A stretch of DNA of 64,000 nt, from the NCBI GenBank assembly GCA_029721435.1, contig CM056580.1, forward strand, positions 20,716,367-20,780,366, written 5' to 3'. The notes under the pieces were generated by a model. The model was not told the DNA's origin. It made no database searches and saw only the letters and a program-made list of their open reading frames with translations. This document shows positions 36,851 to 50,868 of this stretch, one piece after another; positions within the stretch are counted from its first letter, which is position 1; every line of letters begins with the position of its first letter. Origin of the DNA: Gymnothorax reevesii. Lineage: Eukaryota > Chordata > Actinopteri > Anguilliformes > Muraenidae. Both the position numbers and the translations under genes were made by a program.

Positions 36851-39800
36851 CCTGAAAATGCATCCCTTAAAGAGAGCTGTGCACCCGAGCCAGACAGCCA
36901 CATGCCTATCGTCTTCAATACAGCCTCTGAGATTAGTTAAAAAAATAAAATAATAATAATAACCATCTATATTATTTAAAGTATTGTCGCAGCTTTTTAG
37001 GAAAAAAGAGAAGGATGTTTTATCATTCAGTGCCAACCAAATGAGGCTGCTTGTGGTGTGTTCTATTCGTGCGTTTATTTGCATGCCTGTATACACTGCT
37101 TGCATTTTGATGTGTGTGCATGCTTACTTGGGCAGGCATGCATGCATATTTTTCCAACTGTGGAATGTGTGCATTTTCTCTCGCGTGTGTGAGCTTGTGT
37201 TTGTGAATTCCTCTGTGTGTCCTTGCATGCCTGTTTGTGTTCGCTCGTGTGTCGCCCATCACCACACTTGTGTGTAGTCTTGGCCAGAGAGAGCACATTA
37301 TGAACTGGGCTGAGAGAGAATGTGCCAGGTGGCAGTGTGGGGGAGCCAGGGAAGGCTTCATGCCGTCACATCCTTGTCCGCTCTGTTCAGCCTGTTCACA
37401 GCTTCCCCGCTGGATACCCTCCAATGAGTGATGCTCCACTGAAGCACAAACGGCGAGATCTGTCCCTGTGAGGACTTTGCTTTACACAGAGTCTTTACGC
37501 ACCTCTTTATGAGGACAGAGACACTGTGGTCAGAGAGCTATGCTGCTACCTCTACCACGATTACTGTTAAGATGACCTGTATTACAACCTAAACTAATAC
37601 TAATACTTTTGCTACAACAGCTACCAGCACCACCACTACTACTATTACTACTACTACTGTGGCTGTTAGCAATACTACTACTGCTAATAGTAATAATAAT
37701 ATTAATAGTAATACTGTAAACACATTCTGTCGGTAAGTCTTACCACTGTGTTTGGATGTCAGTTTTGTCTCTGTACTCTCAGTTGTATTTTGAATTGATA
37801 ATAAGGTAAGGTTAAAATAGAGAATATCTGCTTTAAAGCATAATTCAAAAATAAAGTGAATTTACTTTCAAATTGTGTGAACGACGTGGAAGCCCCGTTC
37901 ATACTTTCAAACAGCACAATATGAAAGTAACATTTGGCCGTGTGATATGACTGAGAATAATAATGTAAGAAATGCGAAAAAGCACAGAAACCCTAAGAAA
38001 ATAGCAGCCTGCTGACAGAGCACCCCAAACCTCATTTGTGTTGCAGCTCCGGTACACTGGTATGATTTTATTTCTGCGAGCACCATTTCTTTGTGAGGAT
38101 TATCAGGTGTAATTCATTAATTAAGGTTTGAGCTATAAGAAGGCACTCTGGTGAACTTGCTGCGTGGGAGGGTGATGCCAGTGTGGCCGCCTGCCTCAAA
38201 CTAATCATCTCCCAAGTGAAGCTCGGCACCCTATCCAAAGCTTCCCTCCAAAAGCAGACCCCTCCCTGTGTGATAGGGCACGCCACGCGCCCACATCACA
38301 GAGGATTACAGATGGTGGCTCTATTTCTCTGCAGCTTTCTGAGAGGCTATCAGTGTAGTGAATGCCTTCTTACTCTCTTATTATGTGATACAGATCACAT
38401 TCCAGAAGGCTGCTCTCCTATTGCTGCCAAACTGTTACACAAATATTTGGCTGCAATTCTTTTGAAATTCTTTTGATTTTCTCTCTCAGCAAGTATTTGG
38501 TGTGCGATATACTTTCATTTTTGCTCATGCTCTTAAAAAAATACAGTCCCTCTTTTATTTTTTGATTTTTTTCCTTTTTTTAAATTTAAAATAGTTCTCC
38601 CTGCTTAAATGCACAATGCTCAACATATGGAATATTTTTTAATGTTATCTCCCAGCATGTTCTAGCCAATTTGCCAAATCTAATCCTGCATGGTTGTCAT
38701 AGATGAGTTGTCCACTTTCAAGTCTTTGACATAACCTCAATTGAAAAAGTCAACATTAAATTATTTTGTAACAATAAAAAAATAGTATTATCAAATTCAT
38801 GAGTTTTTGCCTATTTTGTTGTATATTCATTCACTTCTGTTTTTTTTTTTTAAATAATGCCATTATTAGGGTTCAGGTTTGCAATATGGGTAGTTCTAGG
38901 GTTGAAGGGTTTGGGGTGACATTAGGATCAAAAGAGTTTTTGTCCGTAGTTGATTTTGAATGACTATTAAAATTGGTTTCATTTTTTGGCATGACATTAC
39001 TGGAGCCCTGAATGGCAATATGAATTCATTAACATTTCATTTACAAAAAAAAAATGTGGCCGACTTAAGAAAGTTTTGTACCTTCCCTTGTGGTACAGGT
39101 TTATTTTCACATATATTTTGCATTTTGTTCACCTTTCTAGGACTAGAATCATAGCTGCTTTAGATTTATTCATTTTGTTGCCATGAATAAAAATATTACA
39201 ATATTACACCACTTCACTTAATTTTATGTTTTGACTAAGTGTCTGAAAGTAAAAACAGAATATTGTGTGTATGTGTTCTAATAAATAATAATACTGACTT
39301 ACAAAATGGTAGAGTATGTATGAATTTAGAAACTACTAAAGCTCTCATTAAGACTTCAAAGAGGTTTCCTACTCAGAATGCAATTAATACCTGCTGAGTC
39401 AATTAAATTAAAATATTACCTGATTTGGTAATACGTATAATATGCCAGAATAGCATTTTAAAATACCTCATTTTATTTGTGTATTAGTCCGTTGTTTTCA
39501 AATACAGAAACACATCTCCAATTGTCAGAATTACGAGTTGGATCATTCTTTTTTGATTGATAGACTTGAATTCAGTATTCAAGGAGAGATAAAATTTCAC
39601 CTCTGAAGAAAGGAAAATACAAGACAATATACAATCATCTTATATAATTATCTTGCATCTTGGCTGATAACTATCTGCCTGAACAGTGACTTTTCATGGT
39701 TTTTGCAATGGAACATTGAAATAATGATTATTAAATAGAGAATAAATGAATAAACGAGTCTTGTTGAAGTCAGTGACTTATGGACATTGAAGCTAAATTG

Positions 39801-42800
39801 TGTCAGCCTCTGACAACAGTTGTTGTGCGTGTTTATATGCCTGTGTGAAAGCGTGTGTGTGTGTCTCTGTGTGTCTATGCGTGCAAACGTGCACGTGTGC
39901 GCTTGAGTGCTTGTAGCGTGTGCGTGTAAGGAGTTGCTTGAATGGCAAAGGCTTTGACTCTGTTCTTTGTTCTTTATGGCAGCGTATTGCCAGCTGCCAT
40001 TACCAAAATAGGCATGTAAAACAAAGTCTATGAGTTTGGACAATGTGTCTGCTAAGACCTGTTCAGCGGCGTTTCCTCCCATAAGAGAAGTGCGTTAGAT
40101 TCATTCCTTTCACTTGCCAAGGTAAACTCATAATGTTAAACCTTCCTGGAGCTTTTTATTTTTTGCGCTAATCGCTAGCACATGTTTCAGTTTTTTTGGA
40201 TCATATATAAATAAAATGAGAGGTGACTGCGTGGCACAAAGTTGCTAACTGCGGCCATTAATGGAGCAATATTAATTTCGGACAGCCCATTACAACGCCA
40301 AGCCATTCCGGTTTTATCACGCCGTTCCCCATAGTGAAGCAGCTGTAAATTTACTGTGTTTACAAAATTGCTTTCAATAAATACCTCAGGTCAGTGGGCA
40401 CAGGGCAAAGCTCTCCCCTTTTTTATTATTAATGATTACTCTTTTCAGCTTTCACAATTTCAAAAGCTATGAACCTATCAGGGGGCCTATGTTACTGAGG
40501 CTGAGTAATGAAGACTTAAAGTACTGCGTGCTTAGGCAAAGAGCCATATAACTGCACTGACAAAGATCTTTGAGAGAATGGCATTGTTAATTCTAATAGA
40601 AAGCTAACTTCCTTCTGTCAGTGTACATGCTTTGATAGTGCTCATGTTACCATGGTGTGGGGTATAGCTTAGAGCATGAAGGATGAAACTCTACAAATGG
40701 AATGTCGAAAGTTGACCTGGCTAGTGTAATTAGATTTATATTAACATTATTTTTGCAAACCACACCCCATTAATGGATTTGTATTTTAAAATTGATCCTC
40801 AGACAATATTTAATCTCACCAGCCTCCCATTTTATTTTGTTGGCTGTCCTAAACCACATTGTTTTACTGCCATTTCACTGCCACTGGTAATTTTTAACAT
40901 GGAAAATCCCATTTTGATATCATCATATTATACTTTACTCATTTTGTAGATGAGTGGCTAACAGTGCAGGATTATCAATCAAGAGTCAGTGCACTATTTT
41001 TTTCTTTAATTGCATTTTTAAAAATTTATATTTAACTTTACATTCAGGTTGCTAAAGTGGCAGCTATCTGCAGCATCGCAAGGACCAGATTCAAGCTCAT
41101 TTAACGGTCACTCCAATGCTCTCACTGCTGACCTTGTTAACAAAAATCATTCTCGCAACATTGTTGTGGCACCGCAAAGACATCATTGAAACATCAGTGT
41201 AAGGTTTTGGGAAGGTGGTGCTGGATGCTGGCACTCTGCGTCACATGAGAGGTTGTCTGTGGGTGTTGGCCTGAGTGGGCAGCCATTGTGGCTCCAGACC
41301 CATCTGACCTAGATTAGGGCATAGCCTCAGTACCCGAGCCAGCTGCTGGATACGGTTTGTCCTGCAGCACGGTAGTCACTTCACATCTTATCTGGCTTTT
41401 TATAGAGTGGCCTTCAAACCAGACAACCAGGGTGTTTAACAGAGGTGAGAAAATCTTTAAACCTTCACTGCCATTATCATGTTACAATACAATACAATAC
41501 AGATATGAGAGAGAGCGAGGGAGCATATATACGACCAGGGGGACAGTATGAGAGAGCAGAACACAGAGCTTTGTGACATCTATCCCTGAGTATGTAAACA
41601 GTCTATGAACAGAACAATGCAGTGAATGCAGTTCTCACTCATGTTTTGATTTTTTTCTGCGCTTTTGTTAAATTTTTCTTTCTCATGCACAGAAAGTGAA
41701 AAAAAAAACACTCACGCAGAAATTACTTTTCCGCATGTGCATTGCTTTCTGATACAAAAAGATTCCCATCTGTAAAATAATCCATGGAAAATTCTGACAG
41801 TTTGACACACAGCAATATCTGCATGGTTTATGGACACAATTTTTCTGGGCAGATGATGTTCGTCAGAGTACAATGAAATTGGAAATGTAAAGCTTAAAGT
41901 ATTAACTTGCTTCTGAATATGAGAGTGAAGCAGAGCGAAGGAGGGGGGTAGAGAGAGAGAGCCCAACGGTCTGAAAAGAAAACACATATGTATAGAGACA
42001 TATAATTACTCATTAATGGCATTTGAGAAAGAAGCGGCTGTTATTTATAATTCCTTAGAAATCTCTGCTGCTCAGACGTCGCTGGTTCTTGTTCAGCCAG
42101 AAAACTTAGATGATGCTGATGAATCACAGAGAACAAGGGCTCAGATCACTGCTGTACTCAGCTGCTGATAGTGATTATGATAATGATAACGGCAATTATT
42201 TGAATGAATGCTTAGGAAAATCTCTCAAATACTGTCAAGAGTAAACATGTGGAGTATTATTTCAGGCAGACATCTATAAGCATGCTGTTTCAGCACTTTG
42301 TTGGATTGTGCAAATAATGATCAGTAAAACGTTATAATAAAAATAATACATACAAGCCCTGCAGGTACTATATGTGTTCTTTAAGAGTTGACTTAACAAT
42401 TTTTTTATGCTGCCTTCAAAAAAATTTGGAAGTCGGAACTTGGAACCCAGAGATTTGCAATCTCCGACACTGTGTTCCCGCTACAGGCACAGGGGTAAAT
42501 ATAGATGCGACTGCACTGCGGTATGTAGTGCGGTACGATTTACTCATAGCAAGTCATAAGAAGGCTTGTGAAACACCCAAGACGGATGGTTAAATAGCTG
42601 CTGAATTCCACATATTGCAATAATCAATGCAAAATTATAGAAGCTTTTGACAGATTGCATAAGTGCACATCAAATTATGCATTAAAATGTCAACAAATAC
42701 TTTCACAACTACTCCATTGTTACCATTAACAATAAAGGCCACCATGCTTAAAATCATCACTGGTGTCAAGTTGGATAAATCAGAGTTCTGAAATAATATT

Positions 42801-44980
42801 TTTGTTTCCAACCTGTAATCTCCAAGTTTGACGCAGTTCAGTTAATTTTTAACAACATGGATCTCATTTTTTCTGCGCTGCAAGATGTTGTTGAATGCAG
42901 CAACACGGTATGGTCAGCATAATTTTGCTGTTTCAGTGAATCCACGGCATAAAGAAATGTCAAACATACATTATACGTCATATATGTAGTTTTTTTCCCA
43001 CATTAATTCTCAGTGGTTAATATTTTGTGCAGCTTTTAATGAAACAGCCTTCATAAGAGATACCCTGATACAGATCATACCAACAACAGCACCTTATAGG
43101 CATTTTTAAATTTCAAATGTTTTACCTAACATTTATGTCACTCATTATTCAAATTCATTACACATGGCACAGACTGTGTGAGGTGTCCTGTCTCCTAATG
43201 GGCAAATTTTGGCAAAGTTCAACTTGTGTTTCGAACAGAGCCTTGGATTCACATTGTTGATTCATCACAGTGCGACACAAACAGTTCAGTTCTCGTAAAA
43301 TATCTGTTGGAAGTTAGCAACAATATGAAAATTGAGGAACAATTAAATACTATGATGCAGGATACATTGTATGATATTTCATGTTGTGAAATTTCTGAGG
43401 GCATTTAAACTTTAAATCTCAGTGAAGACTAAAACAGGCATTGGTTGCTCCTACTCACGTAAATTGACTTGCATGAATTCAACCACCAAACCCAGAAATA
43501 CTTTCTAAATGAAGGATTTCAGACAAGATAATGGTACATATGAGAAATATTCATCAGAACTGCGGAAATCGCAACTTGGAGAGGCTGGAGCAATGTTGGT
43601 TTGACCCCATATTTTAAAACTTTTTAAAAAACTGCCTCTGACTGACATTTATGGGCAATAAAAGTTCTGCAGTAATAATGTGGCTTGGTCCCTACTTTTA
43701 CTCACACAGCCGGAATGAAGTCTTCACACAGCATGTAAGACTTAGTGAATGTTTTCAACTGGCCCAGACAGATTGTATGTGTAATGAAGAATATTGCAGA
43801 TATTTATAGAAGTGTCTGACAACCTGTCAGCTTCACAGTTGCAGCCATAGGGGCATCCTGGGGTTCATGGTCTAAAGCAAACTGTAACATTCATGTTCCA
43901 TCACTGCCGCTTATAAAGAGTCTTTATCCCTTCTGAGTTTGAATGTTTGTATATTTCTTGATTATTTTCAAAGAAATCCATTTAAACTTATTTTCAGTCA
44001 GAATTATGTACTTTGGTGCATAAAAACTACAGTGCTCGAGGAAATAAATACCAACATGATTAAAAAAACTGAAATTAATTTTTATAACTGTGAACAAATG
44101 GCACTGCAAGATACTTTTCAGTTATTTTTGAGTTTTGTTTTGGTTTTTATTTTTTTGTTGCAATTTTAGACCACAAATCCCGGAACATCATTGTTAACAC
44201 TGGCCAGACTGAGACTTTGGGTATATCTCAGTTCTCTTATATTGCATCCTTGTTACTCTCACTTGCGTCTTTTCATTGCGTCTTAGACCAATGAGGATGC
44301 ATGGAGCAAAACAAGGAAACCATGCAAGAAGAAAGGAAATGAGGAAATATGTTTTTCGTGAAATGAAACATCCTTTCCTCTGAAATGGCTTCCATTATCT
44401 GACAACAGCGCATAGATACATCTGCTGTCAGCATCTGTCGCTGGTGATTGACATCATGGCTTCCAGCTGAAGGTCTTTGGGGAAAGCTGCTCGGGTGTGT
44501 CCTCCCTCGTGACTCCTCAAAGCTCTCTTCTCTCTCCTGACGGCAGAAAGAAGAGCTTCATGATGGCCTGCAAGATTGTGGATCCAGAACAACTTTCAGT
44601 TCAAGTGAGGATCAAGGAGCGAAGAAATACCAGTTAAGTGAATTGAGATGTCCCGTTTTTAAGAATCATTTTCGGTCGTCTTGAGTGAAATTGCTGACTA
44701 GTGCCACAATGTCTGAGTCTAGGACTGGTCAAAGACACCTTGTTTTCCATTAAAGTCAATGATTCTTTTAACAAAAGTCTAACAAATACAGTTAGTATTT
44801 CTTCCCAGCCAGCCAAATGTCAGCAAAACATGTTTTTTTCAGCTGTCTTACCGAGTGCAGATAGGTAAAGCCACTGTTATTTGGACAATGGAAATATGTT
44901 CTGAATGAACGATAAATCCACAGCAAGTTCTGTTGCTGCTGCATCACAGTTAGTGGACTCGACAGCTGTATCTTGCTGCC
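36851..44980. other. Long gene-free stretch
   Basis: About 8 kb without recognisable exons or mobile elements. It holds a trinucleotide-rich patch at 37625-37715 (CTA/TAA units), a degenerate GT tract near 39850-39910, and segments with homeodomain-like words (40240-40400, 42000-42200). It reads as a gene desert or a large intron. Confidence 0.45.
37625..37715. repeat. Imperfect ACT/TAA trinucleotide repeat
   Basis: 'ctactactattactactactact' style repeats followed by 'aatagtaataataatattaa' style repeats. Confidence 0.85.
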
Positions 44981-46230
44981 TCTGCCCGAAATTTTACACG
45001 GGCCCTGTCCACATTTACACGGTTATTTTTGAAAACATACTATCTATGCTTTTTTTGGCCTCTTGACCACGCGCAAACGGCCTATTAGGTCACTTAACAT
45101 CAGATTTTTAAAAAAGCCTAGTAAAGTGAATTTCTGTTTAAAACTCGGTGTGTCTGTGACTTCTGTGTATTCGTGTGGACATGTAAAACAAAACATTTGG
45201 AAAATGATGACGTCATAACTCAGTTTGCACGTGACCACTCCTGGATTAGGTAATGTTCTCTTCTCTCTTAATGTACATTTTGTAATGTGAACTTATTTGC
45301 CACCTACTGGCTTAACATGCTTGAATTGAGCATTTGCACCATGGACTGTATATACGGACAATGGTTGGTGATCGTGTTTGCGCTCCCATGTGTAACAAGA
45401 TATTTTGTAAAACGAGGGTGAGCGAACAGAATTTTTTTTTCAACGGAGTGAGAAGATAGCCATTTAGAAAAATATCTGTCCAAGCGTAGAGATAAAAACA
45501 CTGAAAAAATGCACTTCCGTGCGCCTGTGTGTAAGGCCACACCTCCAGCCTTCAAACTCAATGGTCTATTAAGACTCAGACCGCATTCTTCAGCTCGGCA
45601 ATCATTGCATACATCTGTTGTTCATTTCCACTGTGTGGTAGAGTTGTGCCATTTCAGACAAAGCTTCGAAAAGTCATTACAAAGTGCCACAAGCCACAAG
45701 CCTGTGTTAAATCTTCAGTCTCGTATAGACTCATCTCCCATGCGTGCACGTTTGTATATATTATAACTCTTAAACCAAGCGCTGTTTATAGTTTTGTTCC
45801 AGCACTTTAATATTATTATTAAGGTACCTCGCTTCCTCTTTCTTTTCTATTTGTAAAACATTGTTACTGTAGCTAAAGCCCAGCGTTTGTATTACTGATA
45901 GTGTCATTCAGGAACCTCGATTCCTTATTTGTTTTGTATTGCTTCATATGTGCCTTCTTACTGTGCCAAAAGCATTATAAATACAAGCAAGTCCATCTTC
46001 GGACCTGAATCCAGCCCTCAACTTCATGTCCTCTATGCGCATCACAGCTGCTCAAAGCACAACCGTTACACTGTGACAAAATGCTATCTGCTACGCTCGA
46101 AAGATGACTTGCGCACTGACTTTGTTCATAGTTTTTATTCAGTCTATGAGTAAAACTGATTGGTGGAATGAAACTACATTACTTGTATAATCTTTATTAT
46201 TGTTTGTTGCTCACAAAACATATTAAACAT
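44981..46230. other. No gene recognised
   Basis: Mixed sequence; part (44990-45540) may be an old MITE, not proven. No exon is supported. Confidence 0.4.
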
Positions 46231-46233
46231 ATG

Positions 46234-46960
46234 CCCAACCATTCAAAAATTTGGAATAACTGTGAATTTTTTTAAATTTAAGCATTAATTTGATCAAAAC
46301 ATGAAGTGGAAACATTGATTATGCGAAACATTTTTATTACTTTTAGACTTTTTTTTTCAGATTCTCACACAATTGATAAACTCCTTATCTGTTTGGTACA
46401 ACAGAAACTGCTGCCAACTCAGCAGAAGCTAAAGTATTCTGTGAGGTGCTACACTATTCAGCATACTGGCATATAAATCTCAATTTTGGTTGAAAAATTA
46501 GCAAAAATTAGCTGCCCTCTAGAAGTGTCCCAGCCAATCGATTAAAAAGAAAATACTGCCCATCTCATACATTCAGTGGCTAACGGAGGATTTCACACAG
46601 AGATGCGCGCTGTTTTACTGACAGCAGAGCACGTCCTCTGTCCGCCTTGGGTAGAAAGAGGAGAGGAAGGTCCAACTGCTGAACAGCACAAGAGGGCAAA
46701 TAAATCAACATCTCTGGCTTCCCAATCAGATGCATTACCGGCCATCATATTGCAGCAAAAAATGGAGCTCCGCAATCATGCGCGAAGACTGACTAAAAAA
46801 TACAATTGATGAAACAATCCCATCAAATAATAATCATGATTTGTAACATTATTAGAGTCTTGACTGTATAATCAGCACAATTGAATGCTACCTCGCTGAA
46901 TATAAGTATCAATTTCTTTAGAAAACTTGGTGATACGAAACTTTTGACCAACATTCTGAA
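46234..46960. mobile_element. Possible Tc1-derived MITE remnant
   Basis: The left part 'accattcaaaaatttggaat', followed by 'attaatttgatcaaaacatg', resembles a fish Tc1-derived non-autonomous repeat. The right end reverse-complemented reads 'ttggtcaaaagtttcg', only partly matching. The borders and the pairing of the two ends are uncertain. Confidence 0.4.
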
Positions 46961-47176
46961 TGTTTAAAGCAATCCTCGAAAAAAATGAAGTGAACTACTG
47001 TTGGGCTAAAATGTATGAAAATACATATAGTATGAAACTATAATAAAATTAATGTTTTGTGTACCATTACAGTCTTAAAGCAGCCCAAGCAAACTGTGTT
47101 CCGAAACATAATGCAAGGTTTGATAGTATTAATTTTGTAATTGTGATTAAAGAAAGTACATTACTAACATGCTCCT

Positions 47177-47179
47177 AAA

Positions 47180-47212
<33 letters not shown>
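47177..47212. repeat. (AAT)n microsatellite
   Basis: About eleven AAT units, seen directly. Confidence 0.95.
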
Positions 47213-47789
47213 TGGCTTTTTGTATAATATCTTTTTTTTTTTTTTAATTACAAGGTCAAATATATGTTAATGGCATAAGAAAGTTCTCAATGGGTCCAAA
47301 GTGTCATATATTATGTACTATTACATACTGGAGAGATGTAATCCTATCTGCGGTCAGATAATCTGTGCCTTGCCATTATTTTACAGCACCTGCGCCTTTG
47401 CCTTTTTCTCTTGTCTATAGCTCTTGAACTGCCAGCTGCACCTTCAATTTAAAAAAATGTAGGTGCTATTAGTGAAAATATTTTTGCCTTTTACTGCTAT
47501 AATTCTGTTCTCTTAATTTAGCTAATCAACAAAAACAAGCATTTTGTTACTTTCTGATGTCGTATGAATCTTGTGACTGATTACGAAGGAGCCACACTCC
47601 AAAATCACAGTCCAGCACAAATCTGTAATTTAACAAATACATTGCATCCCACAGTTATTTTACATTTCTCACAAGGGGCTTCATATGCATAGGTGCTATA
47701 TAATGAGGTCCGAGATGGCTGGTATATTTAATTAGTAGTTCACAGACTGGAGACATCCAGGAGAGAAACAAACCTTGGGGGGTGGAGGT

Positions 47790-47809
47790 GGGGGGGGGGG
47801 GGGGGGGGG
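47790..47809 (+). repeat. G20 homopolymer
   Basis: Twenty consecutive G after 'ggtggaggt', seen directly. Length may be affected by sequencing error. Confidence 0.9.
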
Positions 47810-50800
47810 TTAACAGATATCCGGGAGAGATTTTTTAAAGAGCTCCTCGCAGGTAGGATAAAAAGTGCAGCATGTCTTCTGCTGACCTATTTAGGTAATT
47901 GCGCTCTTCATTATGAGACTGGCTGAAAGAGAAATTGCACTTCCCCGTCGGTATCTAGGTAACGTTAACATAATCTCCCTCTGGCGGGCTAATTGCATGC
48001 CATGATAACCTCATAGGCTGGGCCTGTTTAATTTTTCATCTCATTCAAATAATTATGGATCAGAGGAGAGAGGTATTGATTTGATTCATTAACTCCCTAG
48101 TCTGTGCCAAGGTTAATGATTACATGCATCGCAATTATAATGGTGGGATCCACCGGGCTATTTACTTTGATCGGCTTTCTGAATGTTATTGGCACGGGCT
48201 CTGCAGTGAGAATGCCCAGCTTACCATGTGTTAACTGTTTTGTCATGTTTGCGCTCATGTACACGTTAAATAAGTGTAACACTTGCCTTGTCTGGGTGCA
48301 GCATCAGTGGTTTTGTCTTGATTAAGAAATAAAGTGGGTGGGCTAGAAAAGACACAAATTAATGACTGTAGTGATTTCTTAATCTGATCATTACAAGGGC
48401 TTTGCTAAGGACCATTAACGCTCAATTTTCTTTCGCCGCTCTGTAAACACTACACAAAAGATGTGTTTCAAAGCTGTCACTTTGAGAATAAACTGTCCGC
48501 ACAACTGCAATTTTTTTCCTCTATACTCTGAAAAACAATTTTTCATACAAGTACAATATTGCACTTAAAGCCCTCAGCAAGTGGCAAATTGACAACTAAA
48601 TAAAATATTATCACCATCATAATTTGTAATATGATTTTCATATTTTACTGCCGCATAATCTACCGCAGAGCGAGAAAGAGACGTGCTTTGATATACATTT
48701 GATGTACTTATTTTGGTTGCATTAGATATTTGTGAGAAGAATGACAAAAACATGCAGCGAATCTTGTTGGATGTACTCTGTGATGGAGGATTCACGCAGT
48801 TATGCCGCATGCAGTATGATGCTGATGTTATTTGCATGTGTCTCATGAGCAGTGAGTCAGTGCCTGAGGTCTGAGTCACAGGTGAAGTGCTCTTGTTCAG
48901 CTAGGAGGTTTTCACGGAGCTATACGGAATACTGAAATGTTTGGAACTGACAAAGTATTGCAAGACAGCACCATAAGAATATCTCAGAACGACAATATTG
49001 TCTGAATAGTCTTCTGAATAGCCTTTCTTTCTGCTCTCCTGGTGCTCCTCGCTAGGGTGTCTATTTCCGAAACGATGCAGCGTAGGGGGTGGAGGGTGGG
49101 AATGAGAGAGCACATCATCTGTTTCAGATCCCCAGATGAATGAATCTTCCCTCCCGTGGTGCAGAGATTGGGTGCTGCAGCTCCCAACAGGGAGGAACAG
49201 GAGTGCGGCGAAGCTTTGCCCTGGTACTGCTCGCTTTCTTATGTGGCGGGAAGCTGCCTAACAGAGATTTTGCTCCACGTAACGTAAGGACCCCTGGGAC
49301 TGCGAGATTGTGCCTGGATGACAGCAAACCACCGGAATACCAGTGGGTACATGTACTGGCTGTTCATGTCCTTCAAAATCGTGCCCAAGACTAACAGGGT
49401 GGGACTTTTACATATGCTTAAGGCCTTGCCCACTCTCAAGTTCACATCTAAACAAAAACGTGGGGAAACGTGCGTTCACTGTGCTGAATCCTTCCATCCA
49501 GGTATATGCAACACAAGAGATGAACATGGAGTTACAGCTGTGCAGCAGACTGCCAATTTACACCATATGGCCTATAAACTGGCTATAGTTCTAGCAAAGA
49601 CATTGGCTTTCATTAGGTGATGTCCCATTCTTATGGCCAACCCAGAAGAGTTAATAACATTACACGTTTCTGCAAAGTTGTGTGTGCAGAGGTGATGAAT
49701 AACATTTTGTCCGGGCAGTCTCTGCTGAGCCTTGGTGTCAGCATATAACGCAACTCCGCAGAGCCTAGTAGTTAGCATCATGCTAAAAGGTAACACAGAC
49801 ACTGTAGTGTGTAGGACACTGGTGAAGGTTGTCTTTCAGGTATCAAAGAAACTCCAGCTGCCTATGCCCCCTGGCAAAGCCCAGAGGAGTCCCTGTGTTC
49901 TAGAGCTTTCTGTTACTCCTGTATGACCATGAGCAAAAGAGCTGGCAATTTCCACCCACAGGGCACTAACCAAAGGACCATTGGTATTGGGAAAGTGCCT
50001 GCAACCCTTAATCGCTGAAGTGTGATTGAAGGTCTTAGCTGAAGGTTTTTCGAAGGTGGCTTGGTCAGCCTGACTTGCGTCCCAGAACCCTTCCTGTAAA
50101 ATGTTTGAGAAAAAGACTTTTGTTGCATGAGTTTCACCCCTGCTCACGTCTCCAGAGCTTTCTCTTTGCCAAGCCAGCCAAAAGTTAGAATATCACACTG
50201 CACAAGGAGATGTCCCAGCTGGCCCAGTCACAGCTGTTGCCATAAAAATGTGTTAAATCTTACATTTTAACATGTTTTACAGTGAACAATAGGAATACTG
50301 TAGCAGCACTGAATTCAGGAAAAGATAATTATTGTGGAATGATACTGTTTATACAGTTCTATATGATATATACCATACATGCAGTGTCAGCGTGTGTTCC
50401 TGTGCCGTACTTTGATGTATGACTGCTAGCTTTTGTTTTTTCCTCATAGACATTGCTAGGCAAGTAAGCTACCCTTGCTGAACTCTGCTGGTTTTGAAAA
50501 AAAAAAATGAACGGTCACTCAGTTACTCTAAAAAAAAAAAAACTGACCAAAAAACAATGCCCCTGACCTGGATGCAGTAATCATTTGTCCTTCAGCCTAA
50601 GCATTAGTTTTATCACCCATTCCCATCCCCCTGTGAGCTGAAGTTTTGGAAACTTCAGTTGTGCACTGTCAGCTGTTCTCTGCCCTATCTCAAGCTATTT
50701 CCCCATTGAAAATATCTAAACCCTATCTACCTTTGCATTTGCCAACAAGCAACCATGCAGAAAATGTACAGCAGGTCATTTAGCACAGGGCTTCAGAGGA

Positions 50801-50860
50801 GCTGAGAGAGAGGTGAACAGGCATTAGCTTCATTAAAGAAACGAGGAAAAACCCCTCAGT

Positions 50861-50868
50861 ATTTGCAT
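50861..50868 (+). promoter_or_regulatory. Octamer-like POU motif
   Basis: Perfect ATTTGCAT, followed by 'aatgagc', in a repeat-free block. An 8-base match is weak evidence alone. Confidence 0.3.

Noticed and set aside
44553..44610. Exon-like segment after 'ctgacggcag' and before 'gtgagg'
   Set aside because: One short frame between splice-like words, with no similarity I recognise and no partner exons.
44990..45540. Possible MITE beginning 'gggccctgtccacattt'
   Set aside because: The proposed right end ('gtgtaaggcc' near 45540) matches too weakly, and no duplication is visible.
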